From Roseimaritima sp. (lineage in GTDB: Bacteria; Planctomycetota; Planctomycetia; Pirellulales; Pirellulaceae), in contig SLFV01000388.1 of assembly GCA_007124075.1 (NCBI GenBank), positions 1 through 21,130 on the forward strand: a stretch of DNA of 21,130 bases. Direction: 5' to 3'. The notes beneath the pieces were generated by a model that saw only the letters and a list, made by a program, of their open reading frames with translations, did not search any database and had not been told where the DNA came from. Positions 7,438 through 15,799 of this stretch are shown here, piece by piece; positions within the stretch are counted from its first letter, which is position 1, and the number at the start of each line of letters is the position of its first letter. The position numbers were made by a program, and so were the translations under genes.

Positions 7438-8514
7438 ATGCTTATCTTCGATGCACACCTTGACCTTGCTCTCAATGCCGTGGATTGGAATCGTGATCTG
7501 CGCCAGGGCGTTGACGACATCCGCGCGCAGGAACAAATGCTTGGAATGCGAGATCTGGGACGTGGCACCAATACACTTAGTTTTCCGGAGCTTCGTTCGG
7601 CGGGCGTGGCGGTTTGCCTGACAACGATGCTGGCGCGGCGGGAGGAGCCGATCAACGATCCCTTTGGCTGGACGACGCTGCAAGCTTGCTATGCGATGGC
7701 GCATGGCCACGCCGCCTACTACAAAGCAATGCAGCAGGAGGGGTACCTGGCCCAAATTTTCACGGCCGAGCAATTGCAGGAACACTGGCAACGCTATCAA
7801 GCCGATCCCGACAATACGCCGCTGGGTTTCATTTTGACCATGGAAGGGGCAGATCCGCTGTTGACGCCCGAGACGGTATACGAATTCCACGCCCTTGGGC
7901 TCCGCGCGTTAGGATTGACGCATTACGGTACGAATCGCTACGGCGGCGGGACCCGTTCGGAAGCAGGCCTGGCGCTTGACGCGATTCCCTTGCTACGAAA
8001 TTGTGAAGCGTTGGGGATCACGATCGATGTGACACATCTGTCCGACGTTGCGTTTTGGCAGGTGTTGGAACACTTTCAAGGCCGAATTCATGCCAGCCAT
8101 CAGAATTCACGATTCATTTGCAATTGGCAGCGTCAATTTAGCGACGACCAAATCCGTGCCGTCATCGGTCGCGATGGTGTGCTGGGTGTCGCACTGGACG
8201 TGATCATGCTGCAAGATGGATTCGTCCGTGGGGGTGCAGCCGCGACAGCAACCCTGCTGCGGGCGGTAGAACATGTCGAACACGTGCGGGAATTGGCTGG
8301 CGGATCGGTCCGCAACATCGGTATCGGCACCGATCTGGACGGGGGTTACGGCAACGAACAGACTCCGTCTGATTTGAATCGGTATCGCGACGTGCAACGC
8401 TTGGTTCAGATCATGCAACAACGTGATTTTAGCGATCAGGAGATCCAGGCGATCTTTCACGGAAACTGGCTGCGATTTTTCAGCGAGGCCCTGCCTACAG
8501 AGGGCTGTCAGTGA
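7438..8514 (+). CDS. Peptidase M19 (membrane dipeptidase family)
   Basis: This 358-residue protein is a binuclear-zinc dipeptidase of family M19, which hydrolyses dipeptides, often with broad or D-residue tolerance. The metal ligands expected for the family are visible: HLD (H7, D9) at the end of the first strand, the bridging glutamate in TMEGAD (E136), H200 in DVTHLS and H221 in ASHQNSR. The active-site aspartate is in GTDLDGG (D299). The family signature GNWLRFF (342-348) closes the barrel. There is no signal peptide, unlike the mammalian enzyme, so it is probably cytoplasmic, perhaps recycling peptides from protein or cell-wall turnover. The ATG at 7438 starts directly before the first metal-binding strand, as usual; TGGAG lies rather far upstream (about 12 nt). 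Its stop overlaps that of the convergent small gene by 7 bp. Confidence 0.92.
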   Translation: MLIFDAHLDLALNAVDWNRDLRQGVDDIRAQEQMLGMRDLGRGTNTLSFPELRSAGVAVCLTTMLARREEPINDPFGWTTLQACYAMAHGHAAYYKAMQQEGYLAQIFTAEQLQEHWQRYQADPDNTPLGFILTMEGADPLLTPETVYEFHALGLRALGLTHYGTNRYGGGTRSEAGLALDAIPLLRNCEALGITIDVTHLSDVAFWQVLEHFQGRIHASHQNSRFICNWQRQFSDDQIRAVIGRDGVLGVALDVIMLQDGFVRGGAAATATLLRAVEHVEHVRELAGGSVRNIGIGTDLDGGYGNEQTPSDLNRYRDVQRLVQIMQQRDFSDQEIQAIFHGNWLRFFSEALPTEGCQ

Positions 8515-8888
8515 ATTTCATCGTACAGGATGGTTCCGCCAGCGCTTAATTGAAAACGCCGGAACAGCAATCGCGCGTCGCAATCGATTCGCAAGGTCAC
8601 CGGGACCAACCGACCATCAGTTGCGGGCAGTTCAAATTCAACCTGACGTGCGATCGAAATCCAGGTTATCCGATGCCAGAGCAATCGATCGCTGAAGTAA
8701 ATTCGTTGCACGAACCACCAACCGCTGTATCGAAGACGACCATCGAATTGGCCGGTAAGCTCGATTTCACGGTACAAAAACCCTTTGCCGCGCAGCACCG
8801 CATGATCCCCAAACACGCCTGGCGTTTGCGATACGGGTGCCGGTGATTGGTAGGGATTCAGTTTATTGGACACGCGTTGTTGCACCAC
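8508..8888 (-). CDS. Small hypothetical protein with NPYQSP motif
   Basis: The 126-residue protein starts at GTG 8888 (or the adjacent GTG at 8885). Near its N-terminus is NPYQSPAPV (11-19), a proline-rich motif I associate with many uncharacterised planctomycete proteins, often just before a membrane or beta domain. The rest is predicted beta-rich with aromatic strands (YSGWWFVQRIYFSDRLLWHRITWISIA). There is no obvious membrane helix or signal peptide. It begins 8 bp after the stop of the nucleoside transporter gene on the same strand and is probably co-transcribed. Its 3' end overlaps the dipeptidase gene by 7 bp, tail to tail. The function is unknown. The coding call rests on operon position and the motif rather than on a known family. 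Confidence 0.65.
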   Translation of the reverse strand: MVQQRVSNKLNPYQSPAPVSQTPGVFGDHAVLRGKGFLYREIELTGQFDGRLRYSGWWFVQRIYFSDRLLWHRITWISIARQVEFELPATDGRLVPVTLRIDCDARLLFRRFQLSAGGTILYDEIH

Positions 8889-8896
8889 GGCGGACT

Positions 8897-10210
8897 TTAT
8901 TGAGTTGTAGCGGGCCGATCGATGACGCCCTCCAATTCCATATTGCTGGATTCGATTTCGCTAAATAGTAATCCCGCTACCGCTCCGGTCATGCAGCAGG
9001 CCAGTAGCCCTCCGAACATCGCTCGCAACCCCAAGCGTGCCAGGTCATCGCGGCGCGCTGGCACCAACGCACCGATGCCTCCGACCTGAATTCCGATTGC
9101 GCCAAAGTTGGAAAAACCAGCCAGCGCGTAAGTCAAAATGATTTTAGTGCGGTAGGAAACCTGACCCTCCGGACCCACGTCCAGTTGGCCCAACCGCTGG
9201 TAGGCGATGAACTCGTTGGCCACCGTCTTGATTCCGATCAGCTCCCCCGCAGCGTGCGCTTCGGCCCAAGGAATGCCCATCAACAGCGCAAGCGGGGCAC
9301 ACAACACCCCCAAAATTGCGCCGACGGTCAGCGGGTGTGACATCCCGACCAGCGAACTGAGTTGCAACAAAATCAGATCGGCCAGTGCGATCAAAGCAAG
9401 GAATGCGACTAACATCGCCGCTACGTTGACGGCCAGTCGCAGGCCATCGGCGGCACCTTGCACGGCCGCGCCAACCAGATTGACGCTGCCGAAATCGGCC
9501 TCCAGACTCATTTCCGCGCTATCGGCAGGAACTTCGCTCTCGGGCAGCATGACTTTGGCGATCACCAAGGCCGCTGGCGCGGAGATGACCGACGCGGTCA
9601 GCAGATGACCAATTTCCACACCACCCATTTTTCCGTAGGTGGCCAACAACGCTCCCGTCACGGTTGCAAAACCGCCAGTCATCATCGCGTTAAGTTCGCT
9701 GCGAGTCATCGTGGCAATGTACGGTTTGACGACTAAGGGAGCCTCGGTTTGACCTACAAAAATATTTGCCGCCGCCGCCAGCGTTTCGGCTCCCGTGGTT
9801 CCTAAAGTGCGACGCATCACCCACGCCAAGAGCCAAACGACGCGTTGTATCACGCCTATGTGGTACAGGATGCTCATCAGCGAGGAAAAGAAAACGATGG
9901 TTGGCAAAACCCCGAAGGCAAACGTCACCAGCAAACCGGAACCCAACGGGTGCCCACTGCCACTAGTGTCAAACAAGAACCCCGAACCGGCCGTAACACA
10001 ATCGGTCACCGCCGCAAACAGACTGCCCAGTGTTTGAAATAGGGCGCGGCCAGCAGTGGTTTGTAACACAAACATCGCCAGCACCAACTGCAACAACAAC
10101 CCCGCGACGACAATGCGCAGGGGAAACCGACGACGGTCGGAACTGACCATCCAGGCGATCACGACGAACGAAATCAGTCCCAGTAGACAAATCAATCGTG
10201 ATGCCAGCAT
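8897..10210 (-). CDS. Concentrative nucleoside transporter (CNT/NupC family)
   Basis: The 437-residue inner-membrane protein imports nucleosides with Na+ or H+. Several hydrophobic segments are evident (8-23, 31-50, 93-115, 260-285, 295-312, 395-415). Family motifs are well placed. GQTEAPL (153-159) is the first hairpin loop that contacts the base. GIKTVANEF (326-334) and YALAGFSNFGAIGIQVGGIGAL (361-382, polar contacts at N368) form the second transport-domain half. The length is normal for bacterial CNTs, and the N-terminus lacks a signal peptide, as expected. The gene follows uracil phosphoribosyltransferase on the same strand (106-bp gap), suggesting a pyrimidine-salvage unit: nucleoside uptake, then base re-use after a phosphorylase step encoded elsewhere. 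The exact nucleoside specificity cannot be read from sequence alone. Confidence 0.93.
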   Translation of the reverse strand: MLASRLICLLGLISFVVIAWMVSSDRRRFPLRIVVAGLLLQLVLAMFVLQTTAGRALFQTLGSLFAAVTDCVTAGSGFLFDTSGSGHPLGSGLLVTFAFGVLPTIVFFSSLMSILYHIGVIQRVVWLLAWVMRRTLGTTGAETLAAAANIFVGQTEAPLVVKPYIATMTRSELNAMMTGGFATVTGALLATYGKMGGVEIGHLLTASVISAPAALVIAKVMLPESEVPADSAEMSLEADFGSVNLVGAAVQGAADGLRLAVNVAAMLVAFLALIALADLILLQLSSLVGMSHPLTVGAILGVLCAPLALLMGIPWAEAHAAGELIGIKTVANEFIAYQRLGQLDVGPEGQVSYRTKIILTYALAGFSNFGAIGIQVGGIGALVPARRDDLARLGLRAMFGGLLACCMTGAVAGLLFSEIESSNMELEGVIDRPATTQ

Positions 10211-10316
10211 GAAGGTTACTTGGTCCTGCTAGGAAGACTGGAATGCCCTGTAAAACTGTTCAGCTTGTGCGGGCTCAGTGGTGTTGGTGGGTTCGGCCGC
10301 CCAGCGGCAGGTCGTG

Positions 10317-10949
10317 CTAGGCTGGGGATGTGTCGAAAATACGATCACCTGCATCGCCAAGCCCCGGAACAATGAAGGACTGCTGATTCAAGTGCGGATC
10401 GATTGCGCAAACATACACCCTGATGTTATTATGTCGATGCAGCACAAAGTCGATGCCGGGCCGAGCCGCGATCACGCTCAGGACACGGATATCGCCCACT
10501 CCCCACCGCGTCAGACGTTCAATCACTAAGGAAACCGATCCGCCGGTGGCCAGCATCGGATCCAAGACCAATGCGACGTGTGGCGGACCCGCCTCCGGCA
10601 GTTTGTCGTAATAAGACACAGGTTCCGCCGTCTGTTCGTTGCGATACAGCCCCAAGTGCCACACTTGCGCATCGGGCAGTAATTGCAAGACCGGGTCAAC
10701 CAGCCCCAATCCAGCTCGCAAAATCGGGACAATGCCGACGCGACCGTCAAGCCGACGACCATCCGCCGTGGCCAGGGGAGTCTGCACGGTCACCTGTCGG
10801 CTGAAGATGTCTGCGGTCGCGTAAACCCCTAATAGCATCGCCAAGCGACTGACCGCAGCTCGGAACGCAGCGGGTTTGGTGTTTTGATCACGCACCTCGC
10901 ATAGATGATGCTGTACTAACGGATGATCAAGGCAGGTCACGCGTTCCAT
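10317..10949 (-). CDS. upp: Uracil phosphoribosyltransferase
   Basis: The 210-residue cytoplasmic enzyme converts uracil and PRPP to UMP and pyrophosphate. It has the family N-terminus (HPLVQHHLCEVRDQNT, 9-24), ILRAGLG (76-82), the PRPP-binding loop VLDPMLATGGSV (128-139) and the uracil-binding C-terminus FIVPGLGDAGDRIF (192-205). The usual final GT(K) is replaced by DTSPA. The length is standard. The ATG at 10949 has AGGA six bases upstream. It lies 30 bp after the PQQ-repeat gene and before the nucleoside transporter, all on one strand, so a joint transcript is plausible. The neighbouring transporter supports a salvage role. Confidence 0.96.
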   Translation of the reverse strand: MERVTCLDHPLVQHHLCEVRDQNTKPAAFRAAVSRLAMLLGVYATADIFSRQVTVQTPLATADGRRLDGRVGIVPILRAGLGLVDPVLQLLPDAQVWHLGLYRNEQTAEPVSYYDKLPEAGPPHVALVLDPMLATGGSVSLVIERLTRWGVGDIRVLSVIAARPGIDFVLHRHNNIRVYVCAIDPHLNQQSFIVPGLGDAGDRIFDTSPA

Positions 10950-10979
10950 GAATGGTCCTGGTGGTTTCAGTCGGAGGGT

Positions 10980-12416
10980 CTAACGGCCGTCTGCTCGCGG
11001 GATCAGATCCATGCATAACACGTGATCGCTGCCGCGTACATACAACAATCCCCGCGCGACGATGGGTGCCGCCCAGCATGGTGATGACAGCGCTGGTCGA
11101 TCTTCGGCCTGAACCGCAAGATCCAGTTCCGTGATGACTTCCAGACGGTCGCGATTGGCTTGAATTAGTTGCAGTCGTCCGTCTTCGTCCAACACGACCA
11201 AGTGATCATCGATAAACAGCACCGAACTGCGTGTCCGTCGCCAATCGGTCCAATTGACTTGACCGGTCAGAAGGTCTACGCAGCGCAAGTCACTGTCGGG
11301 CTGATTGCGGCCGCTGCACCCAAACAACCGACCGTCGACCACAACCGGCGTCGCCCAGTGGGCGCGAAAGGCTCGCTGGCGGCTGCGTGGAGGGTCCTGC
11401 CAAACGACCCGCGCTTCCGTGAGCGTCGCTTCCAGCAAAACGCTGCCGACGTCATAACACTCCGATAGAAAGATACGATTGCGATCCACGACGGGGACGG
11501 CCGCATTGACGCTTTCCAAGCGTGGGGAACGCAAAGGAAAAAACCATAACTCGCGTCCCGTTTGTGCGTGGATCGCGACCAAACCTTCGCGAACGAACAC
11601 CAGGGCCACGGGCTGACGATCAAGCTCCACGATTCGCGGGGTACTGTAACTCGCCAGATAGTTGCCTGCACGCCAACGCTCTTTTCCGGTCGCAGCGTCG
11701 AAGGCGACGACCGCCGAATGATTAGGCGAAACCCGCTGCAGGGCGCCCGGCGGAATCTGTTGGTCCGCTTCGGGGCTGCCGCCAACCATCACGATCACCA
11801 GATCATCATGCACCACGGGTGAGCAACCAACTCCAAAAAAGTTTTGCACAACCCCGTAGGTCTGATTGGTATCGACGGTCCAGACCAATTGACCATCCTC
11901 CAGATTGCGACAGGTTAGTTGACCTGCCACGCCCATGGTGTAAACCCGCGAACCTACAATCGCAGGACTGCTACGTGGGCCATTGTTGTACCCATACATG
12001 TCCTCATACTGAACCGGTTGCTGCTGCGACCACAGCGGCTGGCCCGTCTCCGCATGGATACACTGCAAACGCTCCGCATCACCAACCCGATCAAACTGAA
12101 AGTATCGACCGCCACTGACGCTGCCGATCCCGTAACTGGTCCCCAACTGCAGATGCCAGTCTGTTTTTAACTTACCATTTGCCCAGTCAGTCTGGATGCC
12201 TTGTTCCGACGACTTGCCGTCGTCGGTCGGCCCCAAAAACGAAGGCCAGTCCGCGCCCTGCTGACGCGTTGCGAGCGAGACCGTCGGGGACTGCGGCTCC
12301 GCCGCAAGCGAACCCGCACGCATGATGTCCTGTCTGTCACCGGCCCACCCGAGTAGAATCGCTAGGATGATCCCCCAGATGTTACGGACCCTTGCACGTT
12401 TCCCCTGACGAACCAT
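10980..12416 (-). CDS. Exported PQQ-repeat-like beta-propeller protein
   Basis: The product is 478 residues from the ATG at 12416. It has a basic N-region and hydrophobic core (12-26, IWGIILAILLGWAG), consistent with a signal peptide. DWPSFLGP (56-63) is the planctomycete variant of the usual entry motif of these propellers. At least five PQQ-like repeats of form (H/D)AxTGxxxW follow: 119-130, 168-179, 237-248, 279-291 and 378-389. Such propellers occur in quinoprotein dehydrogenases but also in cofactor-free scaffold proteins. I cannot confirm PQQ or calcium ligands, so enzyme activity is unproven. The frame is open upstream to ATG 12449 (GAGG about 5 nt before it) and 12533, both inside the divergent ArfB gene. 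The 12416 start gives the best signal peptide. The 30-bp gap to upp suggests co-transcription. Confidence 0.85.
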   Translation of the reverse strand: MVRQGKRARVRNIWGIILAILLGWAGDRQDIMRAGSLAAEPQSPTVSLATRQQGADWPSFLGPTDDGKSSEQGIQTDWANGKLKTDWHLQLGTSYGIGSVSGGRYFQFDRVGDAERLQCIHAETGQPLWSQQQPVQYEDMYGYNNGPRSSPAIVGSRVYTMGVAGQLTCRNLEDGQLVWTVDTNQTYGVVQNFFGVGCSPVVHDDLVIVMVGGSPEADQQIPPGALQRVSPNHSAVVAFDAATGKERWRAGNYLASYSTPRIVELDRQPVALVFVREGLVAIHAQTGRELWFFPLRSPRLESVNAAVPVVDRNRIFLSECYDVGSVLLEATLTEARVVWQDPPRSRQRAFRAHWATPVVVDGRLFGCSGRNQPDSDLRCVDLLTGQVNWTDWRRTRSSVLFIDDHLVVLDEDGRLQLIQANRDRLEVITELDLAVQAEDRPALSSPCWAAPIVARGLLYVRGSDHVLCMDLIPRADGR

Positions 12417-12417
12417 G
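12414..12417. other. Overlapping divergent start codons
   Basis: The sequence CATG serves as ATG on the plus strand (12415-12417, arfB) and, read in reverse, as ATG on the minus strand (12414-12416, propeller gene). If both starts are right there is no intergenic space, and each promoter must lie inside the other gene. Neither start has a good ribosome-binding site. Confidence 0.5.
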
Positions 12418-12840
12418 GATAATTTGCACGTTAACGATCGCTTGATCATTCCAGCCTCGGAGTTGGGGGTTTCGTTTGCGCGAAGCAGCGGTCCTGGTGG
12501 ACAAAATGTCAATAAAGTGAACTCCAAAGTCACGCTGCGCTGGCAGATCCGTCAGCAACCACGGATCAGCCATGCCTGGCGAGAACGCTTCCTGCGGGCC
12601 TATCGCAACCGAGTGAATCTAAATGGGGAAGTGGTGATCAGTAGCAACCGCCACCGTGACCAGAGCCGTAATATAGACGATTGTCGTCAAAAGTTGCAGG
12701 CGATGCTGCGGGCTGTGCAACATCCGCCGAAATTGCGAAAACCTACTCGTGTTTCGCTGGCTCGCAAACGGATGCGAGTGGCCGATAAACGGCACCGTGG
12801 CACGGTCAAACGGCTCCGTGGCCGGCCTAAGGACGAGTAG
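12415..12840 (+). CDS. arfB: Peptidyl-tRNA hydrolase ArfB (GGQ domain)
   Basis: The 141-residue protein is a codon-independent ribosome-rescue factor that frees peptides from ribosomes stalled without a stop codon. The catalytic loop SSGPGGQNVNKVNSKV (24-39) contains GGQ at 28-30. The C-terminal 35 residues are strongly basic (KLRKPTRVSLARKRMRVADK, 106-125), matching the tail that threads into the empty mRNA channel. Length and architecture fit ArfB (YaeJ) rather than the much longer release factors RF1/RF2, which also carry a codon-recognition domain. The ATG at 12415 is chosen because the strand before the GGQ loop begins about nine residues in; no Shine-Dalgarno sequence is visible. That ATG overlaps the likely start of the divergent propeller gene. 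The 3' end faces the sucrose-phosphatase gene, with hairpin repeat copy B between them. Confidence 0.92.
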   Translation: MDNLHVNDRLIIPASELGVSFARSSGPGGQNVNKVNSKVTLRWQIRQQPRISHAWRERFLRAYRNRVNLNGEVVISSNRHRDQSRNIDDCRQKLQAMLRAVQHPPKLRKPTRVSLARKRMRVADKRHRGTVKRLRGRPKDE

Positions 12841-12865
12841 GCCAACCCAAGAACTGGCGGGTTTG

Positions 12866-12959
12866 CTCTCCCTGTCTCGTAGATCGCTCCCCGCGATTCC
12901 CGCTTGACGGGGCCGGGAGAGACGGTTCGAAGGGACAGTTAGTTCCCGCACAATGCTTA
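12866..12959. repeat. Hairpin intergenic repeat, copy B (degraded)
   Basis: The segment 12908-12936 is an exact inverted match to the 29-nt core of copy A (204-232). Outward from it, reading the minus strand from the stop codon, the sequence begins TAAGCATTGTGCGGGAAC. Copy A in the same sense begins TAAGCAGCGTGCGGGGAAC, so similarity continues into the TAA stop codon (12957-12959). The other half is eroded: only CTCTCCC (12866-12872) and CCCCG (12889-12893) remain to pair with GGGAGAG and CGGGG. It sits between two convergent genes and may end transcription for both. Confidence 0.65.
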
Positions 12960-13799
12960 CTGCTGAATGCTTCCCAAATAATGTCGCAGCCCCTCGCGGA
13001 CGCCGCTGGTGGCGGCCTGGGTCGCGACAAACAGTCGGTCCCCCCAACCTTGCTGCTGGTGATGCGTTTGGACTTTCCCGATCACCGATTTGGCGGCATT
13101 GGCAACGATGATGCTGCGATAACCCGCACACAAAGCAGCGAGGTCGTTTCCCGAATCTCCGGCAAACAAAATGGCGGTTTGCGGGATGCGCTGAAGCTGG
13201 GCCCACCACTGCAAAGCGTAGGCCTTGGAAACGCCGTGCGGCAGCAGGTCGACCAGCCCGTCGTTGTTGAATGGGTCAATACTGGCGATTACACGGTACG
13301 GCAGGCCCTCCACGGACAGAAGCTGCTCCACGCGAGCGGTCAACGCGGGCAAGTCCTCCGCAGCGGCGTAGTAACTTAGCTTGAACGGTCCCTGTTTCTC
13401 CAATTCTTGTTTTCGCAGACCCGAAATCGATTGCAAGCGTTCGGACAAACGTTCGACGGTCCACGAACCGACCAGTTGTCGAAGGTGTTGCTGGTATGGG
13501 GCAAAAGGTTGAAGGCTTCCCGGCGTTGGGCCCTCATCCTGCGCAGCAACCACTTCAACCAATGTCGTGCCGACATCACAGATGATCCATTGCGGCAACG
13601 GCAGTTCATACTGCGGAATCGCGGCGAGCACTGATTCCAAGTGGCGGCCGGTCACAAACACCAACTGCAATCGGGCGGATTGCAAATCGTCTTGCAGTCG
13701 ACGCAAGTCGGTTTGATTTTCCGGTTCATCGGGCAACGGGATCAGGGTCCCATCCAGGTCGGTCGCCAGGACGCACTGCTCGTGTTCAACGCCGTTCAT
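12957..13799 (-). CDS. spp: Sucrose-phosphate phosphatase (HAD superfamily)
   Basis: The 280-residue cytoplasmic phosphatase removes phosphate from sucrose-6-phosphate, pulling sucrose synthesis forward. All four HAD motifs are intact: DLDGTL with nucleophile D14 and D16, TGR (50-52) as motif II, K192 in GVSKAYAL as motif III, and GDSGND (214-219) as the Mg2+-binding motif IV. The large cap (about 85-180) is of the C2 type expected for sucrose phosphatases and includes KLSYY (140-144). It is the third gene of the sps-amylosucrase-spp cluster, 29 bp after amylosucrase, which supports sucrose-phosphate as substrate over related sugar phosphates such as mannosylglycerate-phosphate. The ribosome-binding site is weak (GAG 12 nt upstream). 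Its stop codon lies at the edge of repeat copy B. Confidence 0.88.
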   Translation of the reverse strand: MNGVEHEQCVLATDLDGTLIPLPDEPENQTDLRRLQDDLQSARLQLVFVTGRHLESVLAAIPQYELPLPQWIICDVGTTLVEVVAAQDEGPTPGSLQPFAPYQQHLRQLVGSWTVERLSERLQSISGLRKQELEKQGPFKLSYYAAAEDLPALTARVEQLLSVEGLPYRVIASIDPFNNDGLVDLLPHGVSKAYALQWWAQLQRIPQTAILFAGDSGNDLAALCAGYRSIIVANAAKSVIGKVQTHHQQQGWGDRLFVATQAATSGVREGLRHYLGSIQQ

Positions 13800-13828
13800 T
13801 GATTACGGTTACTCTATTATTCTGTTAG

Positions 13829-15799
13829 TTACTCCCGCGCCAACCAACACAATTGATAAGGTTCCAGCGCCACCGGTGCGCTGGTTCTAATGGTTTGGTC
13901 GGTCAACGAATCATAAAAGAATCGTCCCAGCCCCGCAGTTCGGAGCACATTGCCGGCTACTTGCTGTGGTTGTTCTGAGAAATTGGCTAGCACGATGACG
14001 CGATGGCTGTCGCGGGAACGCACGAACCCAAGGACATGCGGGTTTTCGGAATTCAGCAGTTGCATGGTTTGCCCGCCAAATGCCGGAGTTGCCTGACGCT
14101 GCAGGATCATCCGTCGCAGCGACCGGAAGATCCGTTGGTGGATCGGAGCACCGCCGACTTCTACGTCATCGGGCATGCCTTCCAAAAACTCCCACTTCAT
14201 TTTGGGGCGGTGAACCCAACGCGTGTCGCCTGCTTTCGCGGGGTCCTTCACAAAATCATAGTCATTTAACATTCCCCACTCCTCCCCAAGGTACAGCAGG
14301 GGGATGCCGCCAACGCTCAGCGAAATGCCTTGCAGCAGCAGCATCCGTCGCACGGCCAACTCTTTGGCTTGTTCGTCCTCTTGTTCAATTGCCAGTTCCA
14401 ATCCCGCCAACGATGCCAGCGTTCCCGCGATCCGCATGTCGCCGGTTGACAGGTTCTCCTGAAACGGAATGCCGCGGGCAAACGAATCGCGAAACTGACC
14501 GGAGAAAAAGCGATTCAGAAACTGACGATGGTCATAAGCATTGATTCCCAAGGCGGCGGCGTCGGCATCATCGAACGTCCAGCCAATGTCGTCATGACAA
14601 CGCAAATAATTCACCCAGGCGGTGTTGGACGGCAACTGATGACGATGGCTCAGCGAACGATTCAGCAGCTTGACTTCCCGCGTTGCCAATGATTCCCAGA
14701 GGAGGGCCATCAGGGTCGGATTGTAGGAGAGCTGACATTCCTTGGTGCTGATGTATTTCACTACCTCGTCGGGATGGACAATGGCTTCTGATTTGAACAA
14801 CAGACCAGGCGTTGCGATCCGTGCCAGACGGTTGAAGGCTTGGATCAACAGATGGGCTTCGTGCAGATTCTCGCAACTGGTTCCCATTTGTTTCCAAATG
14901 AATGCGACGGCATCAAGCCGCAGAATATCGACCCCCGTATCGGCGATAAAGAACATCTCCTCGGCCATCGCCCGAAATACCGCCGGATTGTGATAATTGA
15001 GGTCCCACTGAAAGCTGTTAAACGTGGTCCAGACCCAACGCTGCATTCCATCGTGCCAAGTAAAGTTACCGCGGCGAACGGTCGGAAAAATTTCACGTAG
15101 CGTTCGTTCGTATTGATCTGGAATCTTGCGGTCAGGGAAAATGTGATAGTACTGCTGGTATTCCAAATCGCCCGCTTGTGCGTTCTGTGCCCAGTCGTGA
15201 TCGTCGGCGGTGTGGTTGAAGACAAAATCTAAAACCAAACGAATTCCCGCTGCACGCAAGTCATCGGCCAGCGCCTTTAGATCTTCCAGCGTCCCTAAAC
15301 GCGGATCGACGGAGCGGTAATTGCTGATCGCGTATCCGCCGTCATTATCGCCTGGACGTACTGCGAACAACGGCATCAGATGCAGGTAGGTCAAACCCAA
15401 CTGCTGAAAATAGTCAATCTGCTCCCGCAGTCGTGTCAGGTTTTCACTGAAAAGGTCCACGTATAAAGCACCGCCAACCATCTTCTCTGACAAAAACCAG
15501 TCAGGCTGGTTGATGCGTTGCCGGTCGACCGTCCGCAGTTCGGCGGGACGTTTGGCCCAGGCTATCACGGCGGTCCGCAGGATTTCCTCTAGATGAAAAA
15601 AGAAATCGTAGCGTGAGCCGTAGAGCCGGAACAGCAAACCAAACAGTTCCTCCCAGTGCTGCTGCAGACGCAGATTGAATTCGTTACGAAGTTCAACATC
15701 AACTTCGTGCAAATTCCAAACGTGATCCATCCGCGGCAGCAAACGAGACAGGCTCAGTTGAGCCTCAAACTGCATTTGGGATGGGGTCAATTCGGTCAT
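13829..15799 (-). CDS. ams: Amylosucrase (GH13 subfamily 4)
   Basis: The 656-residue glucosyltransferase transfers glucose from sucrose to alpha-1,4-glucan, releasing fructose; it can also act in sucrose breakdown. Similarity to Neisseria amylosucrase is strong throughout. It has the helical N-domain, then YVDLFSENL and [23 protein letters not shown], and the long [16 protein letters not shown] block. The catalytic nucleophile lies in ILRLDAVAF (D296), the acid/base in [11 protein letters not shown] (E338) and the transition-state stabiliser in CHDDIGW (D403). Length is near the usual 630-660. There is no signal peptide, so it acts on cytoplasmic sucrose. I chose ATG 15799; the frame opens at TTG 15811. 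Either start overlaps the end of the upstream sps gene (35 bp from 15799), indicating translational coupling. Confidence 0.95.
   Translation of the reverse strand: MTELTPSQMQFEAQLSLSRLLPRMDHVWNLHEVDVELRNEFNLRLQQHWEELFGLLFRLYGSRYDFFFHLEEILRTAVIAWAKRPAELRTVDRQRINQPDWFLSEKMVGGALYVDLFSENLTRLREQIDYFQQLGLTYLHLMPLFAVRPGDNDGGYAISNYRSVDPRLGTLEDLKALADDLRAAGIRLVLDFVFNHTADDHDWAQNAQAGDLEYQQYYHIFPDRKIPDQYERTLREIFPTVRRGNFTWHDGMQRWVWTTFNSFQWDLNYHNPAVFRAMAEEMFFIADTGVDILRLDAVAFIWKQMGTSCENLHEAHLLIQAFNRLARIATPGLLFKSEAIVHPDEVVKYISTKECQLSYNPTLMALLWESLATREVKLLNRSLSHRHQLPSNTAWVNYLRCHDDIGWTFDDADAAALGINAYDHRQFLNRFFSGQFRDSFARGIPFQENLSTGDMRIAGTLASLAGLELAIEQEDEQAKELAVRRMLLLQGISLSVGGIPLLYLGEEWGMLNDYDFVKDPAKAGDTRWVHRPKMKWEFLEGMPDDVEVGGAPIHQRIFRSLRRMILQRQATPAFGGQTMQLLNSENPHVLGFVRSRDSHRVIVLANFSEQPQQVAGNVLRTAGLGRFFYDSLTDQTIRTSAPVALEPYQLCWLARE

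Noticed and set aside
7246..7890. Minus-strand open frame of 214 codons
   Set aside because: It is mostly antisense to the clearly identified M19 dipeptidase and has a basic, unstructured composition.
12619..13209. Minus-strand open frame of 196 codons between arfB and spp
   Set aside because: It overlaps two recognised genes on both sides, runs through the repeat, and its translation has no recognisable fold.
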